Shown one piece after another: positions 48,401 to 61,120 of a stretch of 64,000 nt of DNA. Source of the DNA: Sipunculus nudus (taxonomy: Eukaryota > Annelida > Sipuncula > Golfingiida > Sipunculidae); the NCBI GenBank assembly GCA_026874595.1, contig CM049306.1, positions 27,087,519-27,151,518 of the forward strand. Reading direction: 5' to 3'. A model generated the notes under the pieces. It was not told where the DNA came from. It saw only the letters and a program-made list of their open reading frames with translations, and did no database searches. Each line of letters opens with the position of its first letter. Position 1 is the stretch's first letter. A program made the position numbers and the translations under genes.

Positions 48401-49772
48401 CTGTAGATTCAGATAATATCGTGGGCTTAAAATTTCGTGGTTTTTGTACAAAACGCATATCGTGGGGTATTTGAATTCGTGGAAAGACAAAGAATACTTT
48501 AGGAAATTATGTTTATTAATACCTCCATGTGCGCAAGGAAGACGAGTCCGATGTACACAGGTGATTCGGCTTTGAAGCTTATCACACGGTGCGCCTGTAT
48601 ACCGCGGTCAGTCGGGTCAGTGTTGAACAAACATGCTCCGCCCGAGCCGAGTCTTACAAAGAACTAATCAGCCGTTACCGGCACGTGCCGGGCGATACAT
48701 CGGCTGTTAGTTGTAACAACCGATACATCGGCTTTCAGTTATAACACCCGATCACACCACGTTCACAGAAAACGTAAACAATCAATTGACCGGAGAAAAA
48801 ATGAAACGGGACCGTCCAAATGAAAGTTTTTAACTTATTTTTTTTTAATTTAGGCGGTAGGCACATGTGGCGCCTATAAATCCCTGACAGGGCGGTGAGA
48901 CGAGACACGGTTCGTTCGTCATTCATCATGTCAGCTATATTTGGAGATTATAAAGAAATTATTTGCCCAATAGTATTCTCTGGCGCTTACTTACGCTAAC
49001 ATATATGTACAACTATCGGCAGTATTCGCAAGTACCGCCTGCATGTATTATTAATGGCTCACTGTTATGCACGCAACTGTTGTCGCAATATTCGGAATAA
49101 ATGCTCTTTCGCGTCCCGCGGTAATGCAAATGAGTTCACACGGCCCTTGTCTTTTAGGCAAATAGGTAGCGTGGTTTTCGTTTAATCTCTATTGAAAGAA
49201 GGTTGAAAAGGGCGGTTCCAAAAAAGCCGTGCCTCGGTAGCTGTGGTTACGAACATTGGAACTTGTGTACCGTTCCTGGCGTGTCAGAACTAACGCTTTG
49301 CGCGACAGAAATGTGGTATTGTTTTAGAATTTTTCACCCGAAATGTTGATAAGATGAAATGTGGGGATACGTTTTCAGTTTAAATTATACTTTGATATTG
49401 TTTTATTGTAAAGATATCAGGGGGGCCATGTTTGTACGATATTAATTTAGGGGAAATAATTTAATTGACAAAAGAATACGTGTATTTATAAATCCCGTAT
49501 TTTCATCGTAATTTACGAAAAGCAATTCAGTGCATTTAATAAATGTATCAAAAACAATCATAAAATAGTAATAAATAATTTTTTGTATCTTTATTGAAAA
49601 TTCAGCCGGCGGTAACAATTATAAATATGAAGTCGACCACCAGCTGCCGTTAAGTTACCGTATATCCTCTGACCGTGTGATTTTTTTATCGTTGGAATCA
49701 TGAATTCGTTGATTATCTTGATCCACGAAAACCACGAAAATAAAATCCCAACTAATATTTCTGAATCTACAG
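48401..49772. mobile_element. TA-flanked TIR element with CpG-rich interior (1372 bp)
   Basis: It starts CTGTAGATTCAGATAATATC and ends AATATTTCTGAATCTACAG. The inverted similarity continues through TTTCGTGG for about 43 bases. TA flanks both ends (48399-48400 and 49773-49774). Between about 48540 and 49340 the interior is far richer in CpG (GCACGTGCCGGGCG, CGCGTCCCGCGG) than the surrounding AT-rich DNA. There is no long open frame. Confidence 0.85.
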
Positions 49773-49774
49773 TA

Positions 49775-51465
49775 GTTTACTTCTTGTAATGCTAATTACA
49801 TTTGCAGATCAGAGTATAAATATGTTTGGTGGCAGATGTGATTTGTCATATAAAAGATGAAGAAATCTGCATCTCGCCACAATATAGTTGTGTCTTTTAT
49901 CTTCTACCAGCAGAGATTTATTAATGAAACTAGTGTCAAAAACATTTTCTTTTGTTGAGAAATATGGTGCTACAAGAAAAAGGGAATAGTCAGTGCACTT
50001 GACTGAAACAGGAATTTTAGTTCTTAGATCATGTAAACATGTATCATCTATTTATGTTTCAGTATAAAATAACCAGAGCATATCTTGAAACACTGTAGTT
50101 ACATCTTTTGAGTAAATATAGGACATTGGGGATAGTTCATTGAACAAAAACACAATTACATTACAAGGAGTAGGACAATGTTTATGAGGGGAATCAGGTT
50201 ATCAGTTTTGTATTTTTTATAATAATTTTTAATAACAGTTAAATACATCTTTATATTGAGTGAAGATAACATGAGAGTCAGTCAGCATGTCTGGTACCAG
50301 TTTGTATTTAGGAAATCAGTGGTAATCTCTGTTGCTATTAAATGGCATGAATGCTGATTTTCATGATTTGTATGATTGATTTCATGAACACCATACTTGA
50401 TTCATGTAAATTACCAGCTTGCTCAAATATGCAGTGTGGTGCACATTGAATTACTGCAGACATGCAGCCTGATTGGATATTATATGCATGTAAAATATTA
50501 TGTGTATGTTTATTTGTTCAAGATTATGCTTGGTATTGGCGTGGTTAAAGGACTGAAATCAACGTGGTGGATTGTATTTGTTTGATTCGTTTTGGGTGTG
50601 ATAATGTTTTGTTTAATTGTTGGTGCACTGCAGAGCTTAACCATTGATTTTCCATTTGTCCAAAACTTTATTTTTACATGCAGCCCCTTTATCTAACTCC
50701 CTTTATCCTCATGATAAAGTATGCAAAGGAATATAATTTTGACTTTATGGCCAACAAGGTGAAAATTATTGATTTATTCTTTACTTTATGTTCATATTGA
50801 CTTATGTTGAGTTTGTATATGTAGAATTAACTACATGATGGGCATTAAAGGATTGATAAAAAACTATCCTCCAGTATTGATGTCAGGAACATGGTCTTTG
50901 GACGGCCTGCACAAGTTCAGTGGTGAAGCTACCCAAGCCTGAGAATAAAAACAAAAACTGGTTTATTGGAACTGGGAAGCTGAGTTAAATTTAGATTTTT
51001 TTTGTTTTATTTTATTTGATTTGGAACTCACATGAATGTACTTTGGGATAATAAAATAAAACATCAGAGGTTCACTAAATTATCTCAGATTATACTTTCA
51101 GGAACATCCATACTGCTGAGCTGATCACTTTATAGTGGATCTCATTTGATTTATATATTTCCTTTTCTAATGGTCTGGCTTATGTGAACCCACAAAATTA
51201 ATTCCCAGCAAAGTCCTTTGAAAGCAAAACCATGAAATTTTAAATCCTTAGAATGTGGTAGTTAGAGTAAGATGCACTGTTACTTAAGGTGATTTATCAG
51301 TGTTACTTTGAATTAAGAAAAAGAGAGATATGGGCTAAAAAGGAGTTTCGCAAAGTCTTTTCAAGAACTTGGATGTGGGGGGGGGGGGGGAACTGAAGTG
51401 GACTGCCTGATATATAGTTCCACAAACAGTCAACAGGGGTCAGCACTTAGTGGTTAGAAATCTGA
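49775..51465. other. AT-rich DNA, no gene seen
   Basis: Nothing recognised apart from a G run at about 51378-51390. Confidence 0.5.
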
Positions 51466-51469
51466 ACTG

Positions 51470-52240
51470 AATGTACGCTCTTTACACAGCGCTTTATCTA
51501 TAGGGCTACTTCCTATATCGTAAGGCGCTGTTTGTTATGACCTCGTATCCTGCTTTGCAACACCAGAGGGGAGCACCGTATTTTTGTCCAATCAGATGAA
51601 ACTTTGTGCTGGAAGACAAAGCCAAGCGAGGAATACACAGAGCCAATCATATACATTTCTTTTTGAGTGACAGCTCATCCCCCAGCGTAACCGTCTAAAC
51701 AGGCCACAGGCTCAGAGAGAATTGCCCCTGACGTGGTTTGCTTAGGGCCTTGGGCACATAGGATGCTCGGCCGGTGACCTGTAATTCAAACGAAACGTTA
51801 CAACAAAGGCTGCGTGCACACCTAGCTGGCTGGTTTCAGTTCTGCAGACAACAGATACATGGCTACGCTAACACAGTCATAATGTCATAATCGAATCGGT
51901 CGTTGATGCGAGAATGCAGAGGGAGCAATTTAAATTCGACCGGAAACTCATCAAACGGCGCTTGAAGCAGGGCAATGGGCGGAGCCAGGATGCCTTTTGA
52001 GTGTTTGTTTATTGGCATCTGATTGGCTGCTTGTCACATCGTACGCACGTTTATTTCAGTGGACAACAAACCGCCATCTGGTGTCTAAATATATCATAAA
52101 TGGTCAAAGCTGGCAGCGTGAAAATCAGTTGCTTCTTTAGAAGCGCAAGATTTCCGCTGCCTCGGGAGCGTAAACTGAATGGTTTTAATTTTCTTCAACT
52201 GAGACAGGCAGCGACTGGAGAACGATTATGGTTGACAAGG
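51470..52240. promoter_or_regulatory. CpG-rich island with CCAAT boxes and a GC box
   Basis: It contains CCAATCAG near 51590, GCCAATCAT near 51642, the inverted CTGATTGGCT near 52020, and GGGCGGAGCC near 51969, in sequence with many CpG. The left edge has an inverted repeat, CAGCGCTTTA with TAAGGCGCTG, near 51488-51531. A promoter is possible, but no first exon is identified and a mobile element is an equally good reading. Confidence 0.35.
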
Positions 52241-52890
52241 GATTCATAATACAGTGATCCAAGTGCAACTTGAGAAACATTTCATTTTTGGCCCATGTTT
52301 TTGTGTGCTGGGCTTGGGTATCTTTTATCAGAACATGTTATTTATTTTGTTTTATATGACCCATGTTATTATGTTGAGATGTCCTCAGCCTTAGTTAAGG
52401 TTTGTTAGCAAATCAAGATTTTAAATGTAATTGATTTAGTGTCCAGTAGTTGCTACCCTGGAGGTGCAAACAATTTTCAATGATGGGCTGATTGTTTAAT
52501 TTGTAGGCTATTGTTGATGACAATGTTCTTGTTACATGTGGTGTTTTATATATATATAGCAAAACACAGACATATATATACTTGCACACATACATAATGG
52601 TAAGATATTCTCAATATCTTTTGTACATACACAACATTATTAAACTAAGTGAACCATTGTTCTCTGCAGAGTGACTGAGTTTGATTGTTCTTTGTAGAGG
52701 ACTAGCTGGCGTATGTCACTCACTTTGTGCATTTAATGTATGGAATGTATGGTTGTGCATCCAATAAATTTATCATTTCAGCATATACTGTGTTTGATCT
52801 TTTTATTCCGCCACCCAACCCCTGTCACTTGTTTGTCGTCATGTCCTTTGTAGGATTTCTTGTTAAAGAAACTTTGAAACACTGCATATT
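52241..52890. other. AT-rich DNA, no gene seen
   Basis: Contains a short (TA)n tract near 52549-52580. Confidence 0.5.
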
Positions 52891-52893
52891 TAT

Positions 52894-53320
52894 TTTAGTG
52901 AACCTGTGAGCTTATAAGATGGTTTGGTGGCATTCGTCATCTGTCTGTTAAACCATACTATCTCAAAATGGCAGGAGCTCGCTTCACTAATTTTTTTTGC
53001 AAAAATCTTTTATCTTTGTCAGATCGAGCTGATATTTTGGCCATCTGCATTAGCTTTGTTTTATGAGGAAAAAAGCTAAAATAATTTTGAAACTTCCATG
53101 CCAAATTTTTTAATATATCACAGAAATAATCCCAGAAACTATCTCAAGTTTGAACTGTTCTGTTTGGTCATTTTTGGCCTATTTACAGAAAGCATAACTT
53201 TTGGCCAAGTGAGCATACTTGCATAATGTTGGAAATGGCAGGAGCTAGCATCAATGCGAATGTTAGTCGGAGGACTCCTTTAGATTAGTTTTTTTTTACG
53301 CCACTTGCATGGACCTGTTT
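52894..53320 (+). mobile_element. F6 element, 5' fragment
   Basis: The head TTTTAGTGAACCTGTGAGC, then TTATAAGATGGTTTGGTGGC, resembles the F6 head seen in reverse at 63.18 kb. No F6 tail follows; an F1 head starts at 53323. Confidence 0.55.
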
Positions 53321-53322
53321 TT

Positions 53323-54262
53323 AGCTCGGCTGACTATAAGTTATCTGAGCTATAATCAATGTCCATCGTCTGTTAACAGGGGACGTTTTGAAACCGTTAG
53401 ACCTACAAATTCAAAATTTTGCATACAGTTAGAGGCCCCCAAAATGTCCTACCATGCCAAAATCTGGGCCATTAGGACTTAGTTCCTTTGAGATATTAAG
53501 GAAAAACCTCCATTTCCATAAATAACCCATTATACACTTCAAGACTAACAAATATCAAAACCACATCTGTTTTTGATGATATTTAATATGCAAATTCTTC
53601 CATACATGAAGTTATGGGCCCAAACAAAATTCACTTTTTTTAAAAATCAGGAAATATATTTACTCACTTAACATAAGAATTGCTGAAGCTAGAGACTTTT
53701 TTTCAGGGATATAACTTTTATTAATCAAGATTCAATTATATACCCAAAATTACATCTGAATTTTGCAAATTTTTTAAGTTATTAGCATAAATAAAAAATC
53801 AATACCTTAAATTATGGCCACAGCACGTTTTTTCCTTTTAAGCACTGTTGATTTAATTTTAACATCATATATACATAAGGATTTAACCTTTCAACATCTG
53901 AAATTTCAAAGAAATTAATTGAAAAAAGTAGCTTTTATTCAAGTTTTCATACACCATGTCAAGTGTTGTTTACATCGAGCCCACCTCAGCTTGGCAGGCT
54001 TCCCCTCTGCCCTGCATCCCCCCCCCCCGTATGGTGCATAAATTGGATGACTGTTATAATTTTCTATATCTGATTCATTCTTATTTTTGGCTACATTTAG
54101 ATTTTGTATTGTACCAATAGGGTTAAAGTGATTAAAGTGAACATTTCATTGTGTCCACTAAGTGAAGTATTTCTGTGAAAGTGTTGATGTTCATCAGATA
54201 AGGAATACCCTACTTCAGAAGAGTAAAAATTTCACCAGGTGTGTAATTAAATATTTATTCCA
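53323..54262 (+). mobile_element. diverged F1 element G, 5' part
   Basis: Head AGCTCGGCTGACTATAAG, then module phrases GAAACCGTTAGACCTACAAA and TTATGGGCCCAAAC. It ends without an F1 tail near a short C run (54021-54029) and an unrelated AT stretch. Confidence 0.65.
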
Positions 54263-54267
54263 GTAAT

Positions 54268-55264
54268 AAACTAGAATAAGGGTAGTTGACAAGCGACTGT
54301 GTATCCCCCAAAATCAGAGTGGGATGGGTGAGGTGAGGCATGGATTGAATGGCAAGGGGAAATGAGAGTGAGGTGTGTTGCATATAAGGATGGATGTCTG
54401 CAGCCAAAATGTGTATAAAGGTTAAATAAAAAGAAAATAACAAATCGCATATGTTGAAATACCTTTATTAATATAAATTATGTCATGAAACATTCACCTA
54501 ATTAAAAGTTATGACACTTTTTATATCTTTGTTCCGTTCCGTAAATTAGGCCCCTAGCTGTCCCGCGTTCCATGTTTCTGTTCCGTTCTGTGTTTTAGGC
54601 TAGCCACGGAAAACCCCAAGTAGGTGTGAGTGAGGCCTTTGTTTTGACTTTGCAGGTGGCGCCACCAGTTTTGCGTATGATAAAAAACTGTGAGGTCTAT
54701 ACACATGCAAAATTTCAGGAGGATATGTCAATCCAGTCTTGAGATATAAGCCTTGATGTCTGCAGCCTGAACGTGATTGTAGGTGGCGTCACCTGTCATA
54801 AAATCAAGATAGCTATCCACGATGTATACACATGCAAAACTTCAGGTGGACAAGTCCAACCACTGCAGAGATATGAGTGATTTTATCCCAAGGTGGATGA
54901 ACAGATGGACGCTGTGCAAAAACGGTTGCAGGTGGCGCCACCATTTTTTGTGTATGTTATAAAGCTATCTAAGGGCTACATTTGTGTTAAATTTTTATTT
55001 TTAGCCTGATTGGTCAAACGAGTCCAAAGATATGTGGGTTAATGTGTCAAGACAGACACACAGATGGACGCACTGGAGAGAGGAAAGGTCAGAGGTCAAC
55101 GCAAAATATTTTGGCACCAGTTCACATGTGACCCAATAATGGTGTAAAGTTTCACAAAAATCTGTCCAATGGTCTCAAGAGTTCTATTCCGGAAACGAAC
55201 GCAGCGGCGGCTGAACCCGGTCAAAAACATAGTATCCGCAAAACTTTGTTTTAGCGGATACAAT
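54268..55264 (-). mobile_element. F2 helitron-like element, minus orientation
   Basis: On the minus strand it runs from head TTGTATCCGCTAAAACAAAG (right) to tail CCCTTATTCTAG (left). Palindrome modules lie at 54655-54666 and 54932-54943. About 54430-54650 is sequence not present in other F2 copies, probably a further insertion. Confidence 0.75.
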
Positions 55265-55786
55265 TATAGCTCAGAAAGTAATTAGCATAATGTTATTGTT
55301 TGTCCCTATTTCAACCAACAGTGTGTATATTTTTATCTTATCAAATTTACTGAATCTTTTATTTCAGTGAATAAAATTAAGCATGTACTGAAAACTCCAG
55401 TGTACAAAACTTTTTAATTGTGATTCAAGGAATAATCTTGACGATGCCATGTTGTGGCATCATTTTCTTCTAAATTCAATTTAAACATTTGTGATTTTAA
55501 AATAATAAAATATATGTGTATGCATAATATGACCTTATGTGAGCTAAACTCTGGATACATAATTATGCAACTTACAATTTTGATTTTTTAACTTATATTT
55601 TCAGATTTTTTTATTAATTAATTATTGATTAAACATGTAAATAAAAAAAAATGAATCTGATAAAAACTATAAATGGAAAAAGTGGATATGCAAAAAAATA
55701 GGGTTTCATATAAACTTTAATGCATTATTCCCCTTAAAGTGAAACTAGACATTTCTTGGCACCGCAGTTGCCAGAGTATCCCCAGA
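55265..55786. other. AT-rich DNA similar to F1 interiors
   Basis: Phrases such as TTTATTTCAGTGAATAAAATTAA resemble 31850-31880 in F1 element C. No ends are found. Confidence 0.4.
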
Positions 55787-55860
55787 CATAGTAGCCCCCC
55801 CCCCCCTTTAAGAATAGGCCCCCATTTTTAGCAGCATACACTGACACTTGGCATATTTAT
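55787..55860 (+). repeat. F7-like head with poly-C tract
   Basis: AGTATCCCCAGACATAGTAG is followed by a C run of about 14, then ATAGGCCCCCATTTTTAGC. Confidence 0.5.
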
Positions 55861-55879
55861 TGTTTCTTCCATCTATCAA

Positions 55880-57420
55880 TCCACAATCTTGTTGAAGATG
55901 TTGGTCCTGTGACCTTGATCTTTTTAAAGATGTGGCCAGTGACCTTGACCTTTGACCTCATGACCCAAAAATCAATTCGGGTCTTGCTTTTCCTATGGGA
56001 CATATACAAGTCAAGTTTGAAATCTATACATCAATAAAGCAGGAATTATCATCCAGAAACTAATTTTTGGACAGATGGCTCCTGTGACCTTAACTTTTGA
56101 CCTTGTGACCTCAAATTTGATAGGGTTCTTCCTCTCTTGGTAGTTGAACTATATGTGCAAGATGAAAGATCTGAGATGAAATGTTTGGCTGAAAATGCAT
56201 CCACATCTTTTTAAAGATGTGTCCTGTGACCTTGACCTTTGACCTCATGACCCCAAAATCAATTCTGGTCGTGCTTTTCCAATGGGTCAAATACAAGTCA
56301 AGTTTGAAATCCATACATCAATAAAAGAAGGAATTATCATCCAGAAACTAATTTTTGGACAGATGGCTCCTGTGACCTTCACCTTTGACCTAGTGACCTC
56401 AAAATTGATAGGGTTCTTCCTCTCTTGGCAGGTGAACTATATGTGCAAGATGAAAGATCTGAGATGAAATGTTTGGCTGAAAATGCATCCACATCTTTTT
56501 AAAGATGTGTCCTGTGACCTTGACCTTTGACCTCATGACCCTAAAATCAATTTGGGTCTTGCTTTTCCAATGGGACATATACAAGTCAAGTTTGAAATCC
56601 ATACATTAATAAAAGCAGGAATTATCATCCAGAAACTAATTTTAGGACAGATGGCTCCTGTGACCTTCACCTTTGACCTTGTGACCTCAACATTGATAGG
56701 GGTCTTCCACTCTTGGCAGGTGAACTATATGTGCAAGATGAAAGATCTGAGATGAATTGTTTGGCTGAAAATGCATCCACAATCTTTTTTAAGATGTTTC
56801 CTGTGAACTTGACCTTTGACCTCATGACCCCAAAATCAATTCGGGTCTTGCTTTTCCAATGGGTCAAATACAAGTCAGTTGAAATCCATACATCAATAAA
56901 AGAAGGAATTATCATCCAGAAACTAATTTTTTGACAGATGGCTCCTGTGACCTTCACCTTTGACCTTGTGACCTCAAAATTGATAGGGGTCTTCCTCTAT
57001 TGGCAAATGAACTCTTTGTGCAAGATAAAAGGTCTGAGATGAAATGTTTGGCTGAAAATGCATCCACAATCTTTTTAAAGATGTCCTGTGACCTTGACCT
57101 TTGACCTTGTGACCCCGAAATCAATTGGAGTCTTGCTTTTTCAATGGGACATATACAAGTCAAGTTTGAAATCAATACATCAATAAAAGCAGGAATTATC
57201 ATCCAGAAACTAATTTTTGGACAGATAGCTCCTGTGGCCTTGACCTTTGGCCTTGTGACCCCAAAATTGATATGGATCATCCACTATTGGCAAGTGAGCT
57301 ATATATTCAAGATGGAAGACATGGGATGAAAGTTTGGCTTAAAATGCATCCACAATTTTTTTAAAGAGGTTTCCTGTGACCTTGACCTTTGACCTCATGA
57401 CCCTAGAACCTATAGGGTTC
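55880..57420 (+). repeat. 288-bp tandem array with TGACCTTTGACCT half-site clusters, six units
   Basis: The marker GTGACCTTGACCTTTGACCT starts at 55939, 56226, 56514, 56803 (one change), 57088 and 57376, a period of 285-289. Each full unit has a second cluster, GTGACCTTCACCTTTGACC or close, about 140 bases later. TGACCTTTGACCT is a direct repeat of AGGTCA half sites with one spacer on the opposite strand. Overlapping open frames are repeat artefacts. Confidence 0.93.
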
Positions 57421-58046
57421 TTACTTTAGTGGTGGGCTATACATAAGTCATGTTTGAAATCCATATTGCTATCAACACTGGGGATATCATAAGAGGTGTG
57501 TGATTTTCACCATATATGGCAATATTCAAGGTCAAGGCCACTCTCATAGGATAGGTCATGACCCCAATTTAAATAAACATCATCCCATAACCCATACCTA
57601 TGTATATGCATAATATAAAAGAAATCTGTCCATTAGTTTTTGACTTATAATGCTCACAATACTATAAGGTGGCAATTTTGGGGGTATTAAACGGCACGAA
57701 AACAAGTAAAGAATAATAGGTGGCGCCACCAGTTTCTGGAACATGACAACCCTATCCATGATCTTCCATCAACTTGGGATAAATCCATGCAAGATTTCTT
57801 GAGATATTAAAGAATTTGTGTGATTTTCCCCAAAATTGGACCTATTCAAGGTCAAGAACACTCTCCTAGTAAAGGTCATGACCTCATTTTAAATAGGCGT
57901 CGTCCTCTTACCCATATCTATACATATACCAAGTTTGGTGAAGTGAAATATTTTTCGGGTTATCGCGCCAACAAGATTTATATGCGGCGGCGGCGGCGGG
58001 ACTGGTATGAAAACATAGTATCCCCCGACTTTGTCTGGGGATACAA
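57421..58046 (-). mobile_element. F7 copy, minus orientation
   Basis: On the minus strand the head is TTGTATCCCCAGACAAAGTC with GGGGGATACTATG, a clear hairpin, at 58008-58046. The body includes GGTGGCGCCACC (57720-57731), GGTCATGACC-type phrases and CATCCCATAACCCATACC. Confidence 0.7.
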
Positions 58047-58524
58047 TAAAGGTGTCAGTCAATTCTGTCCACTTGGCTGTCCATCTGTAAATTTTTCATA
58101 TGCATCACAGTATCTCAGAACTTTTACTGTTTTTCTTCGTGACAGCCTTTTCAGAGTATTAGTTTTGCAATCATATATTTAGTATTTTACTATAAACAAG
58201 CAAGAGAGCTATTGCCTCTTAGCTTCTCTTATGCTTATATATTTGAACAAGGCCTACAGGCCTAATGCGAACCTGTGCATAGGGAAATACATCAGGTATA
58301 ATGCTTCAATGCTGGACCATTACTTCTCATGTATATGAACAGTGCAAGTACTAAAAATGTTTAATAAGAACAATTACACAAACATAACTGCTGAAATTCT
58401 GGCATGGGTGCACACCACACAAAAATGATTGTAGCTGGCACCACCAGCCTTGTATACTACAAAGCTATCAGAGATATATACATATGCCAAATTTCAGACT
58501 GTTATATCAAACCCCTTCTGAGAA

Positions 58525-59995
58525 CTAGAATACGGGTAGTCAACAAGCTACTACGTGTATCTGCCAAAATCAGAGTGGAATGGGTGAAGTGAGGCATGGA
58601 TTGAGTGCCAAGAAGAAATAGAGTGAGGTGTGTTGCATATTAGCATGGATGTCTGCAGCCGAAATGAGTATGTAGGTTATGCCACCTACAACAAAATCCA
58701 GAAAGCTGTCCAAGTTGTATACATATGCAAAATTTTAGGCAGATAAATCAAACCACTACATGTTTATGAGTGATTTTATCCCACAGCAGACAAACAGAAG
58801 GAATTCTGCAAAAACGGTGGCAGGTGGCGCCACCAATTTTGAGTATGATTAAGAGCTATGTGAGATCTAAACACATGCAATTTTTCAGGGGGATATTTCC
58901 AACCAGTCCTGAGATTTAGGCCTGAATGTGTGCAGCGTTAACATAAATGTAGGTGGCGCCACCTGCCAAAAAAATCGAGAAAGCTATTAAGGATGTATAA
59001 ACCTGCAAACTTTTAGGCAGTTATGTCAAACCACTACAGAGATATGAGTGATTTTAGCCCACGGCAGACAATCAGACGGATGCTGTGCAAAAATGGTTGC
59101 AGGTGGTCCCTCAAGTTTTGTGTATGATAAACAGCTATTTGAGATGCATACACATGCAAAATTTTGGCCCAATCGGTCAAAAGGTTCCCTAGAGATGAGG
59201 GTTTAAATGTCAGCAGCGTAAACATGAATGTAGGTGGCGCCACCTGTCATAAAATCAAGAAAGCTGTACTGGATGTATAAACCTGCAAACTTTTAGGCAG
59301 TTATGTCATACACTGCCAAGATATGAGTGATTTTAGCCAACGACAGACAAACAGACGGAGACTGTACAAAAATGGTTGCAGGTAGTCCCTCCAGTTTTGC
59401 GTATGATAAAGAGCTATGTGAGATCTATACACATGCAAAATTTTGGCCCAATCGGTCAAAAGGTTTCCGAGATATGAGCTTGGATGTCTCCAGTGTAAAC
59501 GTGAATGTAGGTGGCGCCACCTGTCATAAAATCAAGAAAGCAGTCCAGGATGTATAAACCTGCAAAATTTTAGGCAGATATGTCAAACTCCTGCCGAGAT
59601 ATGAGTGATTATATGCCACGGCAGACAATCAGACGGATGCTGTGCAAAATGGTTGCAGGTGGTGCCACAATTTTTTTGTATGTTATAAAGCTATCCAAGG
59701 GCTTCATTTGTACATTTTTTTTTTCCTGATCTGTCAAAAGGTTCCCAAGATATATGGGTTTATGTGTGGAAACAGACACACAAATGGACGCTGGGCAGAG
59801 AGGAAAGGTCAGAGGTCAACGCCAATTGGTTAGGCACCAGTTCACATGTGATCCAATAACTGGTGTAAGTTTCGGAAAAATCAGTCAAGTAGTCTCAGAG
59901 GAGTTCTACGGAAACGAATATGGCGGCTGTGGCGGCAACGGAACCTGGTCAAAAACATAATATGCGCAAAACTTTGTTTTGGTGGATACAAATAA
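58525..59995 (-). mobile_element. F2 helitron-like element nested in F6, minus orientation
   Basis: On the minus strand it begins TTGTATCCACCAAAACAAAG and ends CCGTATTCTAG. Before the end are hairpin arms GTAGTAG and GACTACC. The flanks CTTCTGAGA and AATAAGCAGGG rejoin into a sequence matching the neighbouring uninterrupted module at about 60113 (GTAGAAATAAGCAGG). Palindrome modules repeat through the body. Confidence 0.82.
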
Positions 59996-61087
59996 GCAGG
60001 GACACGCACTGTGCAAAAATTATTGTAGGCCACCACCAGTCTTGTATACGACAACAATATTCGATATGTATAAATATGCCCAATTTCAGGCTGATATTTC
60101 AAACTCCTCTGTAGAAATAAGCAGGTACATACACTGTGCAAAATTCATTGTTGGTGGAGACACCTGTCTTGTGAACGAGAAAGCCATCAAAGACACATAG
60201 ACAGGTCAAAATATCAGGCTAATACATCAAACTTACCTTGAGTCTGATGCACGGGGCTGATGATGCTTAGGTGAGAAACACAGTTGCCCCGAGTGAACTG
60301 TGACAAATTTGCTGGCTCAGGCTTCTGCACTGAGTGAACTCATGACCTGCACCTAGCTAGACTGAGTGAATTTTGACCTGTTGCATAATCTGACACAGTT
60401 GGCAGTCTGCAAAAAATATTTAGATCCAGACTGACCTTTGGCCTGTTGCCAAATCTGTAGCCACACATTGCATAAGCTCACAGATTGGCTCCACCTGCAG
60501 CCCTGAGGGGCAAGACACCCATGAGGTGATCACATGGTGCCCATGAGGTGTTCACATGTCACTGATTGAACTCTTGACCTATATCTGGCTGCACTGAATG
60601 AACTCTTGATCTGTTGCCAAATCTGAAGCAGTTGGCAGTTTCTCAACCTATTTAAAGATACAGACACAATCTTGGTCTGTTGGTAAATCTGTTTACACAT
60701 ACTGAAAGAAATGTTTTTTTTGTTTTCAAGCTGACATATTCATAAAATTTTTATCAAAATATCTAGAATAATAAAAGATGCAGTCCTTTCATTGTTACAG
60801 GTCCAATAAATCTGCCAAAAATTATTCAAGTAAATGTAAATAAAGGCCACCTACAAATAATTGTGCAATGTTACAGAAGTTATAATTGAAACAATAATTT
60901 TATAGAAGAACAATTTTGCAGGCCTTAGTTTGAAATAAACATAATAATGGCCAAAAGACCAACTTAGGCTTTTCTGATATGATTGATAGAACCATGTCCT
61001 AGGATAATTCTTTTGAAAAATTGAACGATTCAACTTGACAGTTTCATCATAAACATTTTAAGCTGAAAGAGGCTAAAATTATGAGGT

Positions 61088-61120
61088 TTTTGCCCCCCCC
61101 CCCCCCCAAAAAAAAAAACC
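61088..61120 (+). repeat. poly-C followed by poly-A tract
   Basis: A C run of about 16 then an A run of about 10, inside the F6 interior. Confidence 0.9.

Noticed and set aside
47138-50585. Short frames downstream of TRABID as a second gene
   Set aside because: No recognisable motif, codon pattern or splice structure supports them.
53323-54262. Gene-like text between 53.3 and 54.3 kb
   Set aside because: It is a diverged F1 element, identified by its head and module phrases.
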